Assembly: GCF_000372725.1 (NCBI RefSeq)
Contig: NW_005200763.1
Coordinates: 36,950-100,949 of the forward strand
Length of the DNA stretch: 64,000 bases
DNA from: Emiliania huxleyi CCMP1516
Lineage: Eukaryota; Haptophyta; Isochrysidales; Noelaerhabdaceae
Direction: 5' to 3'
How positions within the stretch are numbered: position 1 is the first letter of the stretch; every line of letters begins with the position of its first letter. Both the position numbers and the translations under genes were made by a program. Shown one piece after another: positions 1 through 10,127 of this stretch. The notes beneath the pieces were generated by a model, which worked only from the letters and a program-made list of their open reading frames with translations, was not told the origin of the DNA and made no database searches.

Positions 1-200
<200 letters not shown>

Positions 201-225
201 GGCGGAGAGGGCCACACACACTCGC

Positions 226-714
226 CTCCTCCGAGTGGTGGGAAAAGTAGAAGAACGTGAGCAGGCCGCCAACCACACTCGAGCAGTTGAACAGGGCCCA
301 GAAGATGGCAAAGAGGCGCCCCTGGTCCGTCCCGTCCGAGTACTCGAGCATCAGCCGTCCCTGCGCTGTCCACAGCAGCGCCGCGCCAACGCCCAGCACG
401 CCGCCGCCCAGAACGACCACTCCGCGGCACCACGGCGCGCCGACGATCGCGAGGAGGAGCGAGGCGGCGACGAGCGCCGCGTAGCCGAGCGCGCCGAGGA
501 AGAGGGTGAGCCGCGGACCGAGCGTGTTTGTGACTGCGGGTGCGACGAAGCAGGCGAGCGTGAAGGTTGCGTAGAGCGTCGACTCCATCTCGGACGCGAG
601 CGCCTCGCCATACAGCTGCGAGGCGAATCCCTGAATGGTGCTGTAAGCTGTGAATATGAAGAGGAAGATGACTCCGAGGATCGAGATCTGGCAGGACGCA
701 GATCGGAGCCGCAT
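226..714 (-). CDS. UNC93-like major facilitator protein, 5' exon (partial)
   Basis: The exon encodes 163 residues starting [19 protein letters not shown]. It holds several hydrophobic membrane helices. The early segment with [16 protein letters not shown] and the later segment with [16 protein letters not shown] follow the pattern of UNC-93/UNC93-like proteins, which are multi-pass relatives of the MFS transporters. The ATG at 714 sits just before the first helix, as in the family. The reading frame stays open to a probable GC donor (gcgagt on the reverse strand) after base 226, and the rest of the gene lies beyond the window edge or within the GA repeat. Substrate unknown. The family call is from remembered sequence pattern, not alignment. 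Confidence 0.6.
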
Positions 715-856
715 CTTTCTCGTCCTGCCCCCGGGGATGCGTTGCTGTCAGGCAGAGCCCCAGCCGCTCTCAGATAACCTCGGACCTTTTCTTTTCCTTA
801 CCTTTTAACGATCTCGTTAAAAAAAATCTTTTTTCGCTTTCCCGAGCGTTTCGAGG
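715..856. promoter_or_regulatory. Divergent intergenic region, UNC93-like / MYCBP
   Basis: Only 142 bases separate the two divergent ATG codons (714 on the reverse strand, 857 on the forward strand). The stretch includes an AT-rich patch at about 785-835, unusual for this GC-rich window. A shared bidirectional promoter is likely. No TATA box was identified with confidence. Confidence 0.45.
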
Positions 857-1405
857 ATGGCCGCGATCGCAAACGCCGCAGTCAGCTCCCTGACGGTCCG
901 AACCCCGCCTCCCGAGGGCACTGCGGCGTCACGCTACGGCGGATGTTCTCGCGCCGCGCTCTGACGGGCTCCCTCCCGCCACCTGCCCCGCCGCAGTCGC
1001 CCGATGCCAAAAAGGAGGAGTTCAGGAAGTACCTCGAGCGGTCCGGCGTGATCGATGCGCTGACCAAGGTGCTGGTCGGGCTGTACGAGGAGCCCGAGAA
1101 GCCCTCCAACGCGATCGAGTGCGCCACGCGCCTTTCCCGCACGCAGCGCGACGCCACACCGCCGCCACGCCCGCGCGCGCGAGAGAGAGAGAAAGAGCAA
1201 GTCTCGTCTGCAGCCGCGTGGCCGGCGAGCCGACGGGCCGGCCTCGGCACACAGGTTCATCAAAATGACGCTTGGCGCGCCGACGGGCGTCGACGTGGAT
1301 CAGCTCAAGGCGGAGAACGAGACGCTACGTGCCGAGGCGGCTCGGCTACGCGAAAAGGTTGGCGCGCTCGAGGAGAAGTTGGGAGGTGCGGCGGCGGAGG
1401 AGTAG
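857..1405 (+). CDS. MYCBP: c-Myc-binding protein homologue (MYCBP/AMY-1)
   Basis: Three exons, 857-880, 997-1118 and 1255-1405, give 98 residues; human MYCBP has about 103. The core FRKYLERSGVIDALTKVL followed by YEEPEKPSNAIEF matches the conserved MYCBP region. The last exon is a leucine/glutamate-rich coiled coil (QLKAENETLRAEAARLREK). Introns are GT-AG. The second (1119-1254) splits the GAG codon so that the conserved E-F junction is restored. The first intron is chosen because it restores frame to the short N-terminus and is the least certain part. MYCBP binds Myc in animals, and in protists is also known as a ciliary or AKAP-linked adaptor. The role here is unknown. It is transcribed away from the UNC93-like gene. 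Confidence 0.85.
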
Positions 1406-1796
1406 AGGGGAGGAGACTGGACCCATTGCGGCGCACGCCTCTCTGTTCTCCCTGTATGTCTATTTACTTGCTGCGGCTTGCGGCCGCCCTTTGTGTCTGT
1501 CGTGCCCGTCCGTCTTTTTGACGAGCCCTCGCTTGTCGCTCGTGAGTATGTACTTCATTCATGGAACGCGGAACTCCACGCCACGCGTCGGACAACTACA
1601 ACATGTACATTAGTACTCGCGCTACCACGCGGTATTATAGAGTGTGTGGTCCCTCTCGCCTCTCTGTGGGCCGTCACCCCCGACCCCCGCGCTGCCCGCT
1701 CCGTCCTCCAGTACCGATCTCGAGCGAGAACGGCAAAAGAGAGGCGTTTCGTTTGGGCCCGCGCCGAGCAAAAAGCCAAAGGCCCGCCCCGATTGG

Positions 1797-3033
1797 TCAC
1801 GGGTTGAGCGTGTCTCTGTACCAGACGCGGGAGAGGGTGAGGTAGACGAGTGCCCGCTCCCCCTCGCTCTCGTTCGCCCCTCCGCGGTGCATCACCCTCG
1901 GGTCGTACAGCACGCACGAGCCTACGCGAGAGGGCTGCGAGAAGCTTCCGGGCAACCCGAGCGCGCGGGTGGTGCCATGGCACCGCTCGCGCCGGCGGGG
2001 CAGCAGGCGGCCGCACGGCTCGGCGGGCGGACCAGGTTGGCCTGTGGCCGGGGTGAGGGTTGGGCGGGTGGGCGAGGCGTCGCCGTGGTGGCCAAGTCGG
2101 CAGGGCTGCGCTGCCTCCCTGCGCAGTGTATGCGCACGGAATCCAGTCCGCACCAGGCCCGGGTGCAGTCGGGTGCGTGAGTGCGAGTGCAAGCCTGCGT
2201 TGGTGCGCGGCGCGCTGTGTGCGAGAAGGGGTGTGCGTGTGACTGCGCGGGTCGTGCCGAGTTGACGTGCGGTGCGAGGCGGAGTAGTGATTCTGCGAGT
2301 GCATGCGCCGCCTTGATGTGCGACGCGAGGTGGAACTCGGTGGGCCCGTTGGCGGGGCGGAGGTCGCACAGCGGCACAAAGACAGACAGCGAGTGCGGCG
2401 GCAGGTGCTCTCGGCACGCAAAGAGGTGCGGCGTGTCCATGTGCCACCTGTGGGCCCATCCAGCGACTCCTCAACAGTGCACCAGGCAAGCAGGCGAGGC
2501 GTGCCCATGCGCCCGCCGCTGCGCCGTCGCGCCTGCAGCAGGCAGGACGGTGAGGGAGTGCGGCATCTCGCTGCATCTCTCGCCAGCAGCTCGGCGCCAG
2601 GATGCGACACCACCAGCCCGCACTTCTCGAGGTAGTGCTTTGGGCCGAGCAGCGCCTTGGCCGCCGCGGCGATGGAGGGGTGCTGGGCAAGCTCTGCGAA
2701 CGCGGCCGCCTCCGGCGAGTGCACGTGCTCCCACCGCTTCGCCCTCCGGTTCTGCCGCTTCCTCGGCTCGAGCGCCGCAACCCTCTCTCGCAGCGCCGCC
2801 ACCGCCGCCGCGTCGAGCACGCGCTCAACAACGCACACGCCCTCGGCACGGACAGCGGCGGCCACCTCCGCCGTCGTGGCGACCCGGGCGATGTCCGACG
2901 GCAGCGCTGCGGCGGCTGGTCGAGGCGGCGGCCGGCGGCGGAGCAGCCGCACCGCGGATACGACGACGACGGCGGCGGTTGCTCCAAGACCGAGCGCCCG
3001 TGCCGTAACCCATGGGCTGTGACGCCACGCCAT
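1797..3033 (-). CDS. Phytanoyl-CoA dioxygenase (PhyH) family protein
   Basis: Three reading frames join into one PhyH-type Fe(II)/2-oxoglutarate dioxygenase. The first exon (from 3033) has an N-terminal hydrophobic segment with AAVVVVSAVRLLRRR, suggesting a membrane anchor or organelle signal, then the region up to LEKCGLVVSHPGAELL. The second exon holds the iron-binding HxD motif in WHMDTPHLF and PLCDLRPANGPTEFHLASH. The third exon holds GSCVLYDPRVMHRGGANES, with the distal His and the Arg that binds 2-oxoglutarate, and ends YRDTLNP at 1797. Exon edges near 2450-2560 and 2010-2290 are unresolved. Substrate unknown. Its ATG faces WDR76, 185 bases away, so the two may share a promoter. Confidence 0.8.
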
Positions 3034-3218
3034 CTGGTGGGCAGGAGACAGGCGTGCACTGTCGCCGAGCGAGGGCCGCAACAAAAGAAATCATTCAAGG
3101 GCAAATTTAGACCCAGGCGCCCACAAGAGAGCGTTCCCGTAAAGAGCAGGGGTTGTAAGGTTATTTTAATCGACTCACGCTCGAAGTTTCCACGACCCAC
3201 CTGCTCCAGTGCTCAGAG

Positions 3219-4746
3219 ATGTCCACCAGCCTCTCGGCCTACGAACAGGAGCGCCTCAAGAACATCGCGGCCAACAAGGCTGCGCTCGTCGCCCTCGGCA
3301 TTGAACAGGACGTCGCCTCGATTCGCACACTCAAGACGCAGGCCCGCACTGTCAAGGGCTCGGCGATCAACAAGAAGAAGAAGGCGAGCAGTGTGCCGCC
3401 GCGGACCAAGTCGCTGCGTCAGCAGAACCTCGACACGGAAGGCAAGGCGATGCCCGACAAGCCGGTCGTCGCCACGCCCGACCCCGTCGTCCGCCAGCCA
3501 CGCAAGCCAAGCGTGCCGCTCGACGCGGCAAAGGTCTCGACCGGCGCGACGTCGGCGGAGGAGGCGGCCACATTCTTGGCGCGGCTTGGCGAGGGGAGCA
3601 TCCGCGAGGCACCAGCGCCCGCGTCGCGCAAGACCAAGATGGACCTGAGCTCGCTGGCGGTGGCGGAGGACGACATTGCGAAGCTTGTTCCCGAGCGGAT
3701 CTTCTCGCTCGCGGTGCACCCGTCGCCGACCAAGCTGCTCGTCGCTGCGGGCGACACGTGGGGCAGGGTGAACCGCTAGACGTCCTTCATGACGCTTCTT
3801 CTCGGAGCCTCCCCTGAAGATCCTCGGAGCCTCCCTCTGGTAGGTCGGGCTGTGGGACGTCCTCGCCGGCGACGAGACGCCGGTCGTCACCTTCGAGCCG
3901 CACTCGCGCCCCGTCGCGGGGATGCGCTTCGCGGCGCACCTGCCGCACCTGCTGCTCTCCTGCTCGCACGACGGCGCGGTCCGCGCGCTCGACCTCGGCG
4001 GCGGCGGCAGCTCCGCTTTTGTCGAGCTGTACCGCGCACCCGAGGACCCGGACGGCGACTATGCGATGCTGCACGCCCTCTCGCGCACCGCGGGCGAGGG
4101 CGGGGCGCTCGCCGTCTGCCGCACCGACGGCCTCGTCACGCTGCTCGACCCGCGCGCTGCGCCGGGCGGCGGCGGCACGGGCGTGCACACGCAGCGCGTG
4201 CACGAGAAGAAGGTCTTCTCGGCCGACTTTAGCGCGGCCAAGCCGCACCTCCTCGCCACGGCCTCGCTCGACCGCACCGTCTGCCTGTGGGACGTGCGCG
4301 CGTTCGGCGGCGCCGGCGGCAAAAAGGCGAAGCCGCTCGCGACGCTCGAGCACGGCCTCTCCGTCACGGCCGCACGCTTCTCGCACTCCGGCGACCGGCT
4401 GCTCACCACGTGCAACGACGACCTGCTGCGCGTATTCGCGGGCGGCAAGGCGGACAAGGACTGGGCGCTGCAGACGGCCATCAAGCACAACAACAAGACG
4501 GGCCGCTACATCACAAGCTTCCAGGCCGAGTGGCTGCGCGGCTCCGACGAGACGGTCGTCTGCGGCTCGCTGCTGCACCCGCGCGGCATCGACGTCTTCG
4601 ACGCGAGCGACGGCAGCGCGGCCGAGCGGCTCGAGCACGACAACGTCACGTCGGTCGTCTCGCTGATCGCGCAGCACCCGACGCAGCCCGTGCTGGTCGC
4701 GAGCAACTCGGGCGGAAAGTGCTTTTGCTGGCGGCCGGAGGAGTGA
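3219..4746 (+). CDS. WDR76: WD-repeat protein WDR76 / CMR1 homologue
   Basis: Two exons, 3219-3767 and 3844-4746, give 483 residues. The junction restores AAGDTWGRVGLWDV, a signature of the WDR76/yeast CMR1 family. The N-terminus (YEQERLKNIAANKAALVALG) is also typical of this family, as are FEPHSRPVAGMRF and LLHPRGIDVFD. The rest is a WD40 propeller ending CFCWRPEE. CMR1/WDR76 proteins are nuclear chromatin- and damaged-DNA-associated factors. The intron is GT-TAG, 76 nt. The block gacgtcct lies near its 5' part and again at the start of exon 2, offset 77, which fits the local-duplication pattern seen in other genes here. Confidence 0.9.
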
Positions 4747-5022
4747 ACGAGGCCGTCGTGGTAAAAAGGGGGGGGGGTGCGCGTCGTATTTCTTGCGGTG
4801 ACGAAATCCTACCGTTACAGTGCACCGTATGAGCCTGGCTGTCTGCTCTTTGAGAGGGAGCACTTGGAGTTTTGTTGTAAAATTCTTTTCGCGACCTGGC
4901 ATTCTTTTCCTATCTTTCGAGGGCTGTCGGCCGCGGCGCTGTGAGGCGGCGCAACGCACTGCTGCACTGCTCCGCCGCCGTCGCCGCCGCCGCCGCCGCC
5001 GCTGGCTTCCTCCTCTGGCGCC

Positions 5023-8000
5023 ATGCCGCAGATGCGCGTCTCCAACTCTCCCAACCAGGAGTGCGCCCTCACCAACTGCGCCTTTCTCTCCGACGCGGAC
5101 CACTCTCTCCTCGGACCGGGCGGCGATGTCTACGTCGAGATGGGAGGCTATGTGCTGACGGCACGGGCGGACCGCCGCGTCGAGCCCGGCTGCGTCGCCC
5201 TCAACTCGATCCACCGTGGGATGCTCAGCGTCTCGAACGGCGCGTCGATCGCCGTGGACGTCTTTTCGCCGTCAGCGGCGGAGAAGGCTGGCGCGGCGAT
5301 GGTGGTGTTCGAGGTGGACTACGTGCTGCGGCAGCGCGGGAGCGGCAGGGAGATTGACGCCGGCGAGCTCTCCAAGGCCTTCCTCGCTCGCTTCGCGCTG
5401 CAGTACGTCACTGTCAATCAGCCGGTCGTCGCCGAGTGGCAGGGAGACGAGAGGGCCGGCGGAGCCGCACTCTCCGGACGCTTCTCCGAAGCGCGTCGGA
5501 GCCGTCCCCGTAGGCGACAACCTGAAGCTGACCGCCACGAGCCTCGAGGTGATCCCGCTGGGGCAGGACACCGCGAAAGGCGCGCGCAGAGGCGCCGCTC
5601 GAGCCCGCGGCCGCAGCAGCTCCTCCTCCTCCCGCCGCCGATGTTGAGGAGAGGCATGCCCTGCTAGGCATGCTCGGCCCGCAGACGCAGCTGCAGCTCC
5701 GGCCGGCGGCACAGTCGCCCATCAAGCTCACGGGCGCCGCCGTCGAGGAGGCCGCAAAGACAAACATCTTCCGCTCGGACTGGTGCCAGCCGTGGGGCGG
5801 GAGGCGGGGGTCCGAGCGGAACGGGAGGAGGCGCCTGACGAGCCCGGGCGGCGTGCGCAGGTCGTTCGAGGCGATGGGGATCGGGGGGCTCGACCAGGAG
5901 TTCTCCGACATCTTCCGCCGCGCCTTCGCCTCCCGCATCTTCCCGGTCTCGGTCATGAAGAAGCTCGGCATCTCGCACGTCAAGGGCACGGCGCTGCACG
6001 GCCCTCCCGGCACCGGCAAGGCGCCGTCTCCTCACAGCCGCGGGTGTGGACAGGCATGATGCTGCACGGCCCTCCCGGCACCGGCAAGACGCTCATCGCG
6101 CGCCAGATCGGAAAGATGCTCAACGGCAAGGAGCCCAAGGTGGTCAACGGGCCCGAGGTGCTGTCCAAGTTCGTCGGCCAGGCGGAGGAGAATGTGCGCT
6201 GCGCCACGCGGCGAGGCGGGAGGCTGCTACGCCCCCTCCCGGACCCTTCCCGGCCGTGTGTGCCCCGCGCCAGGTGCGCAAGCTCTTCGCCGAGGCGGAG
6301 GCCGAGTACGAGTCGCGGGGCGACGACTCGGTCCCGCTCCCGCTGCTCGCCACGGCTGAGGCGCGCGGAGGGCGTCTCTTCACGCGGCGCTGCCCGTGAG
6401 CAGGACCTGCACATCATCATCTTCGACGAGATCGACTCGATCTGCAAGCAGCGCGGCATGCAGAGGTCGGACGCCGGCGTCGGCGACACGGTGGTCAACC
6501 AGCTGCTCTCCAAGATCGACGGCGTGCACTCGCTCAACAACATCCTCGTGATTGGCATGACCAACCGACTCGACATGATCGACGCGGCGCTGCTGCGGCC
6601 CGGTGCACCTGCGAGCCGAGCCGGGCACACCCCGCAGCGCGAGCCCGGCTGCATCTCGGCTGCCTCTCGACTGTGTAGGCCGGCTCGAGGTGCAGGTCGA
6701 GATCTCGCTGCCGGACGAGCACGGGCGGCACCAGATCCTCTCGATACACACCGCAAAGATGCGCGAGAACAAGTACCTCTCGCCGGACGTCTCGCTCGAG
6801 GAGCTCGCCGCAGAGACGAAGAACTTCTCCGGCGCCGAGATCGAGGGGCTGGTTCGGTCGGCAACCTCGTGGGCCTTCGGGCGGGAGGTGACGGTCGAGA
6901 ACGTCAAGAAGGGCGCAAAGGCGGAGAACTTGCTCGTGACGCGGCCGGACTTTGACCGCGCGCTGGCGGGGCCGCCGCCCTGCTCTCGTGGCGTGGGGAC
7001 GGCGCCTCTTCACACGCCGTCGCTCTAAACAGGCGGAGCTGCAGCCCGCCTTCGGCTGCCCCGACGAGATGCTGCACGACGCCATCCCGCAAGGCACGCT
7101 CTCGTCACGCTCTCGTCGGCGGCACGCTGCTACCGCGAGACCGGCGCCACACCGACCCCCCCCCCCCCCCCCAGGCATCCTCGAGTACGGAGGGTCGCTG
7201 CCCCGCCTCAAAGAGACGATGTCGGTCCTCATCCAGCAGCTCCGCGCCTCGTCGCGAACCTCCCTCCTCTCCGTCGTGTTCGAGGGCGCCGCCGGCGCCG
7301 GCAAGACCGCCCTCGCAGCGCACATGGCGCTCACGTCGACCTTCCCCTTCGTCCGCCTCATCGCCCCCGCCACCACCCTCGGCGAGCGCGAGGCTGCAGC
7401 GGCGGCGTCCGTGGACAGCGCGTCGCCACGCCGTGTGCCCTGCGCCTAGGCGTGCACGAGGCGGCAAAGGCGGCGCAGATCAAAAGCGTCTTTGACGACG
7501 CGCACCGCTCCGAGCTCTCGGTCGTCATCCTGGACGACCTCGAGCGGCTGCTCGACTACGCGCGGATCGGGCCCCGCTTCTCGAACGTGGTGCTGCAGAC
7601 GCTGCTCACCTGCATCAAGCAGCCGCCCAAGAAGAAGGGGGGCAAGCTGCTCGTGCTGGGCACGACCTCCTCCTCCGAGGCGCTCAAGTCGCCCCAGCCG
7701 CTCGACGCCGCTCCACGCGCCGCTCCTCACACCCGCCACCCGCGAGCAGGTCCTCGAGTCGCTCGAGCTGCTCGACGCGTTCAACGTCAAGCTGTCCGTA
7801 GAACCGCTCGACGCGCCGTCGGCGCCGCGCCTCCTTTGCGAGCTCCGCCCTGCCGTGAACGGCGCCCGCTCACGCCGCCGCCTGTTGAGAGCAGGTGCTG
7901 CGCGCCCTCGGCCAGCTCGGCGTCACCAACGCGGCGGAGCTGCAGCCGATCCTCGGCTCCCTCGCCACCGGCGTGCCCATCAAGAAGCTGCTGCTCGTGC

Positions 8001-8083
8001 TCGAGATGGCGATGACGGCCGACCGGCGGGTCGACCCGGCGAGGTTCACAGAAACGCTGCAGCACGCGGGCATCCTCGGTTGA
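5023..8083 (+). CDS. NSF: N-ethylmaleimide-sensitive factor (vesicle-fusing ATPase)
   Basis: AAA+ ATPase that disassembles SNARE complexes. Inferred exons: 5023-5443, 5514-5579, 5668-5782, 5861-5985, 6054-6193, 6274-6330, 6404-6602, 6679-6965, 7033-7093, 7175-7381, 7450-about 7710, about 7711-7854, 7895-8083. The N domain comes first. D1 follows, with Walker [11 protein letters not shown], Walker [16 protein letters not shown] and sensor [10 protein letters not shown]2 has Walker [16 protein letters not shown] and [20 protein letters not shown], and the gene ends QHAGILG. Conserved sequence across junctions needs donors of three kinds: GA (intron 1), GC (2, 4, 8, 9, 10) and GT (3, 5, 6, 7, 12). 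Between SSSEALK and LHAPLL near 7690-7715 the frame shifts without room for an intron, so this is a frameshift or a base error. Introns are 40-88 nt. Confidence 0.93.
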
Positions 8084-8377
8084 CGCACAGGACCACAGCA
8101 GAGCGCTCTTGTCCGTCACCACCCACTACAGCACCCACGGACGGGCACGGCCGCCGCCCTTGTGCCTTGAGAATGGGGCGGTGCGAGCCAAAAAAAACGC
8201 AAGACTACAACAATCCATTAAAACAACAACAACCACACAATCCTCCTCTGCCATGGCTCTCGGGCTCCTATTTGTCCGATGGAAGGCCCCTACCACAGAG
8301 GAGCCGAACCCGCTGGGTTGTCAACCGAGCGCGACTCCGACACAGCGCGCCCACGGTTGGCCACCCGAGTGCGCTGC

Positions 8378-8842
8378 ATGGCCGGAAGCAGCGTCGATGA
8401 GGTCCTCGCCGCGGACTGGCCCGTCTCCGTCGCCGACTTTTGGACGCGGCAGTCGGAGGGTGGCCCGGCGCTCGCTACTCAGTTTGGGTGGTACTCGGGG
8501 CTGCGCTCCAACTACCTACCACTGCTGCAGAGCGAGCATCTGGTGCAGTGCGCCGCGTGCAAGCGGCCGGTGGTCGCGGAGCGCTTCGCCGCCCACCAGG
8601 CGCTCTGCTCGACGCTACCGCTGCGCGAACTCCTCGCGCAGGAGAGCGGCCACGGCCGGCCAAAGGCGAGGCCTTCTAACGGGGTGGAAGGGCGGACACA
8701 GCTGGGCGCATCCCCGTCGGAGGGGCTGGGGCTCGACCTGGACGCAATCTGCGGCGTGCGGCGCGGCAACAAGGGCGGCGTTTGCGAGCGCCCCCTCGGC
8801 TGCAAGTACCACACGCTCGCGCAAAAGCGCCTCGTCGTCGGC

Positions 8843-8918
<76 letters not shown>

Positions 8919-9736
8919 AGACGCCGCCGGGGAGAGAGACGCGGCCGAGACGCTCTTCACTCGCCTCCCAGCCGACTCGAGGTCTCCTCCCCGCCACCCC
9001 GTGGCAACCCCACCACCCTCGCCCTCTCCCCCCCGCGCCCAAGGCCCGAGGGTGTCAGAGAGACCACGCGAAGCCAACCCCGCCTCTCCCCCTCTACCCT
9101 CTGTCCAGGTCTCGCCCCTTCGACGAGCTCCACCAGAACCGGAAGCGACCGCCGCCGCAGGGGGCACCGCGCCCGGCGCAGGCACACCCGCCCCTCCCTC
9201 GCCGCTCGGCTCTCTCCCCTCGGCGCGTCACGTCCACGACACGTCCACGACACGTCCACGACGCGCACCGTAGGCTCCCTCCCTGGCAGCCGGCGGCGCG
9301 GGCGGAGACGGCAACGGCGCGGGTGGCGCCGCGACGCCCGCCGCCGCCCGCTCCGGCCTCCTCACACCCCGTCCCTCTCGTGGCGCAGGCCCCGAGTCGC
9401 CCTCCCGACCGGACCCGGCCTGGGAGGCGGAGTGGGCGAGGCTGCTCGAGGCGATGCCGCCGTACCCCGAGGCGGCCGGGAGAGACCGCACGGGGCCCGA
9501 GATCGCAGCGACAGAAGACGGACATGCGCAGCGCGAGAGAGATGCACGCCTGCAGCCTGAGCCGCCCTCCCTTCCCCCGCGTGCAGGCGGTGACGACGAC
9601 GAGCAAAACCCGGGCGTGGCCGGCGCCGCTCTGCGGTGGCCACCGCAGCGCCGCAAAGAGCCGCAGGCTGTGGGGTGTGCCTGTGGCGGCGATCGCAAAG
9701 GGGCCGCCGCCGGTGGTGTCGCAGCTGAGCAGGTAG
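8378..9736 (+). CDS. Ataxin-7 / SGF73-like SAGA deubiquitinase-module subunit
   Basis: The first exon (8378-8844) has a C-x2-C...H-x3-C zinc-finger motif (VQCAACKRPVVAERFAAHQA), then an SCA7 domain (DLDAICGVRRGNKGGVCERP, CKYHTLAQKRLVVGR). The next exon starts at 9109 with SRPFDELH, which completes the SCA7 domain. The intron between them (8845-9108) starts with GA and is mostly a GA microsatellite. A later exon near 9387 reads PAWEAEWARLLEAMPPYPE. The last exon (about 9589-9736) is basic and ends VVSQLSR. Edges of the middle exons are uncertain, and a small in-frame intron may lie between 8663 and 8709. In yeast and animals this subunit anchors the Ubp8/USP22 module to SAGA. Confidence 0.75.
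8845..8914. repeat. GA microsatellite at the start of an intron
   Basis: About 70 bases of uninterrupted GA begin exactly at the inferred 5' splice site of the ataxin-7-like gene. The exon ends GTCGGCAG and the intron starts GAGAGA. The Arg codon is completed by the first base of the next exon at 9109. Confidence 0.85.
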
Positions 9737-10127
9737 CGGCAGTACACAGCCGTAGGGACCGCGCGAGAGAGAGGGAGGGCGGCCGAGAGGCCCCTTCAAG
9801 CACCCGCGTTGTCTGATATTTCCCCGGGCGCGATTCAAAAATCTTCACCACACTCCACAGAACCAACGTACGGGGCGCCAAAACGTACCACGCCTTCCGA
9901 GCACGCCGAGAGGCAGAGCGCGCCATACGGCCTACGTCCCCTCCCCCCTATACGCCCTAGTCATAGACGAGATAGAGCAGCGAGCAGCAGAGCGGCCCCC
10001 CTCGGCTCGCTGCACTCTCTCTAGTCTCCGCTACGAGTACGACCGGGGTCTGTAGCTGTCACATGAGCTGTCAACTCTCCGAGAGGGCCGAGCGTGAGAA
10101 CGAAGTGTGTGGAGACAGAATCCAAGG
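9737..10127. other. No gene seen; convergent 3' ends
   Basis: This stretch lies between the 3' ends of the ataxin-7-like gene (forward) and the GT77-like gene (reverse). It is less GC-rich than its neighbours. I see no conserved reading frame, no repeat family and no recognisable RNA gene. Confidence 0.6.

Noticed and set aside
4815..5075. Short reverse frame upstream of NSF
   Set aside because: Gly-Gly-Gly runs come from the GCC repeat just before the NSF start codon; no conservation signal.
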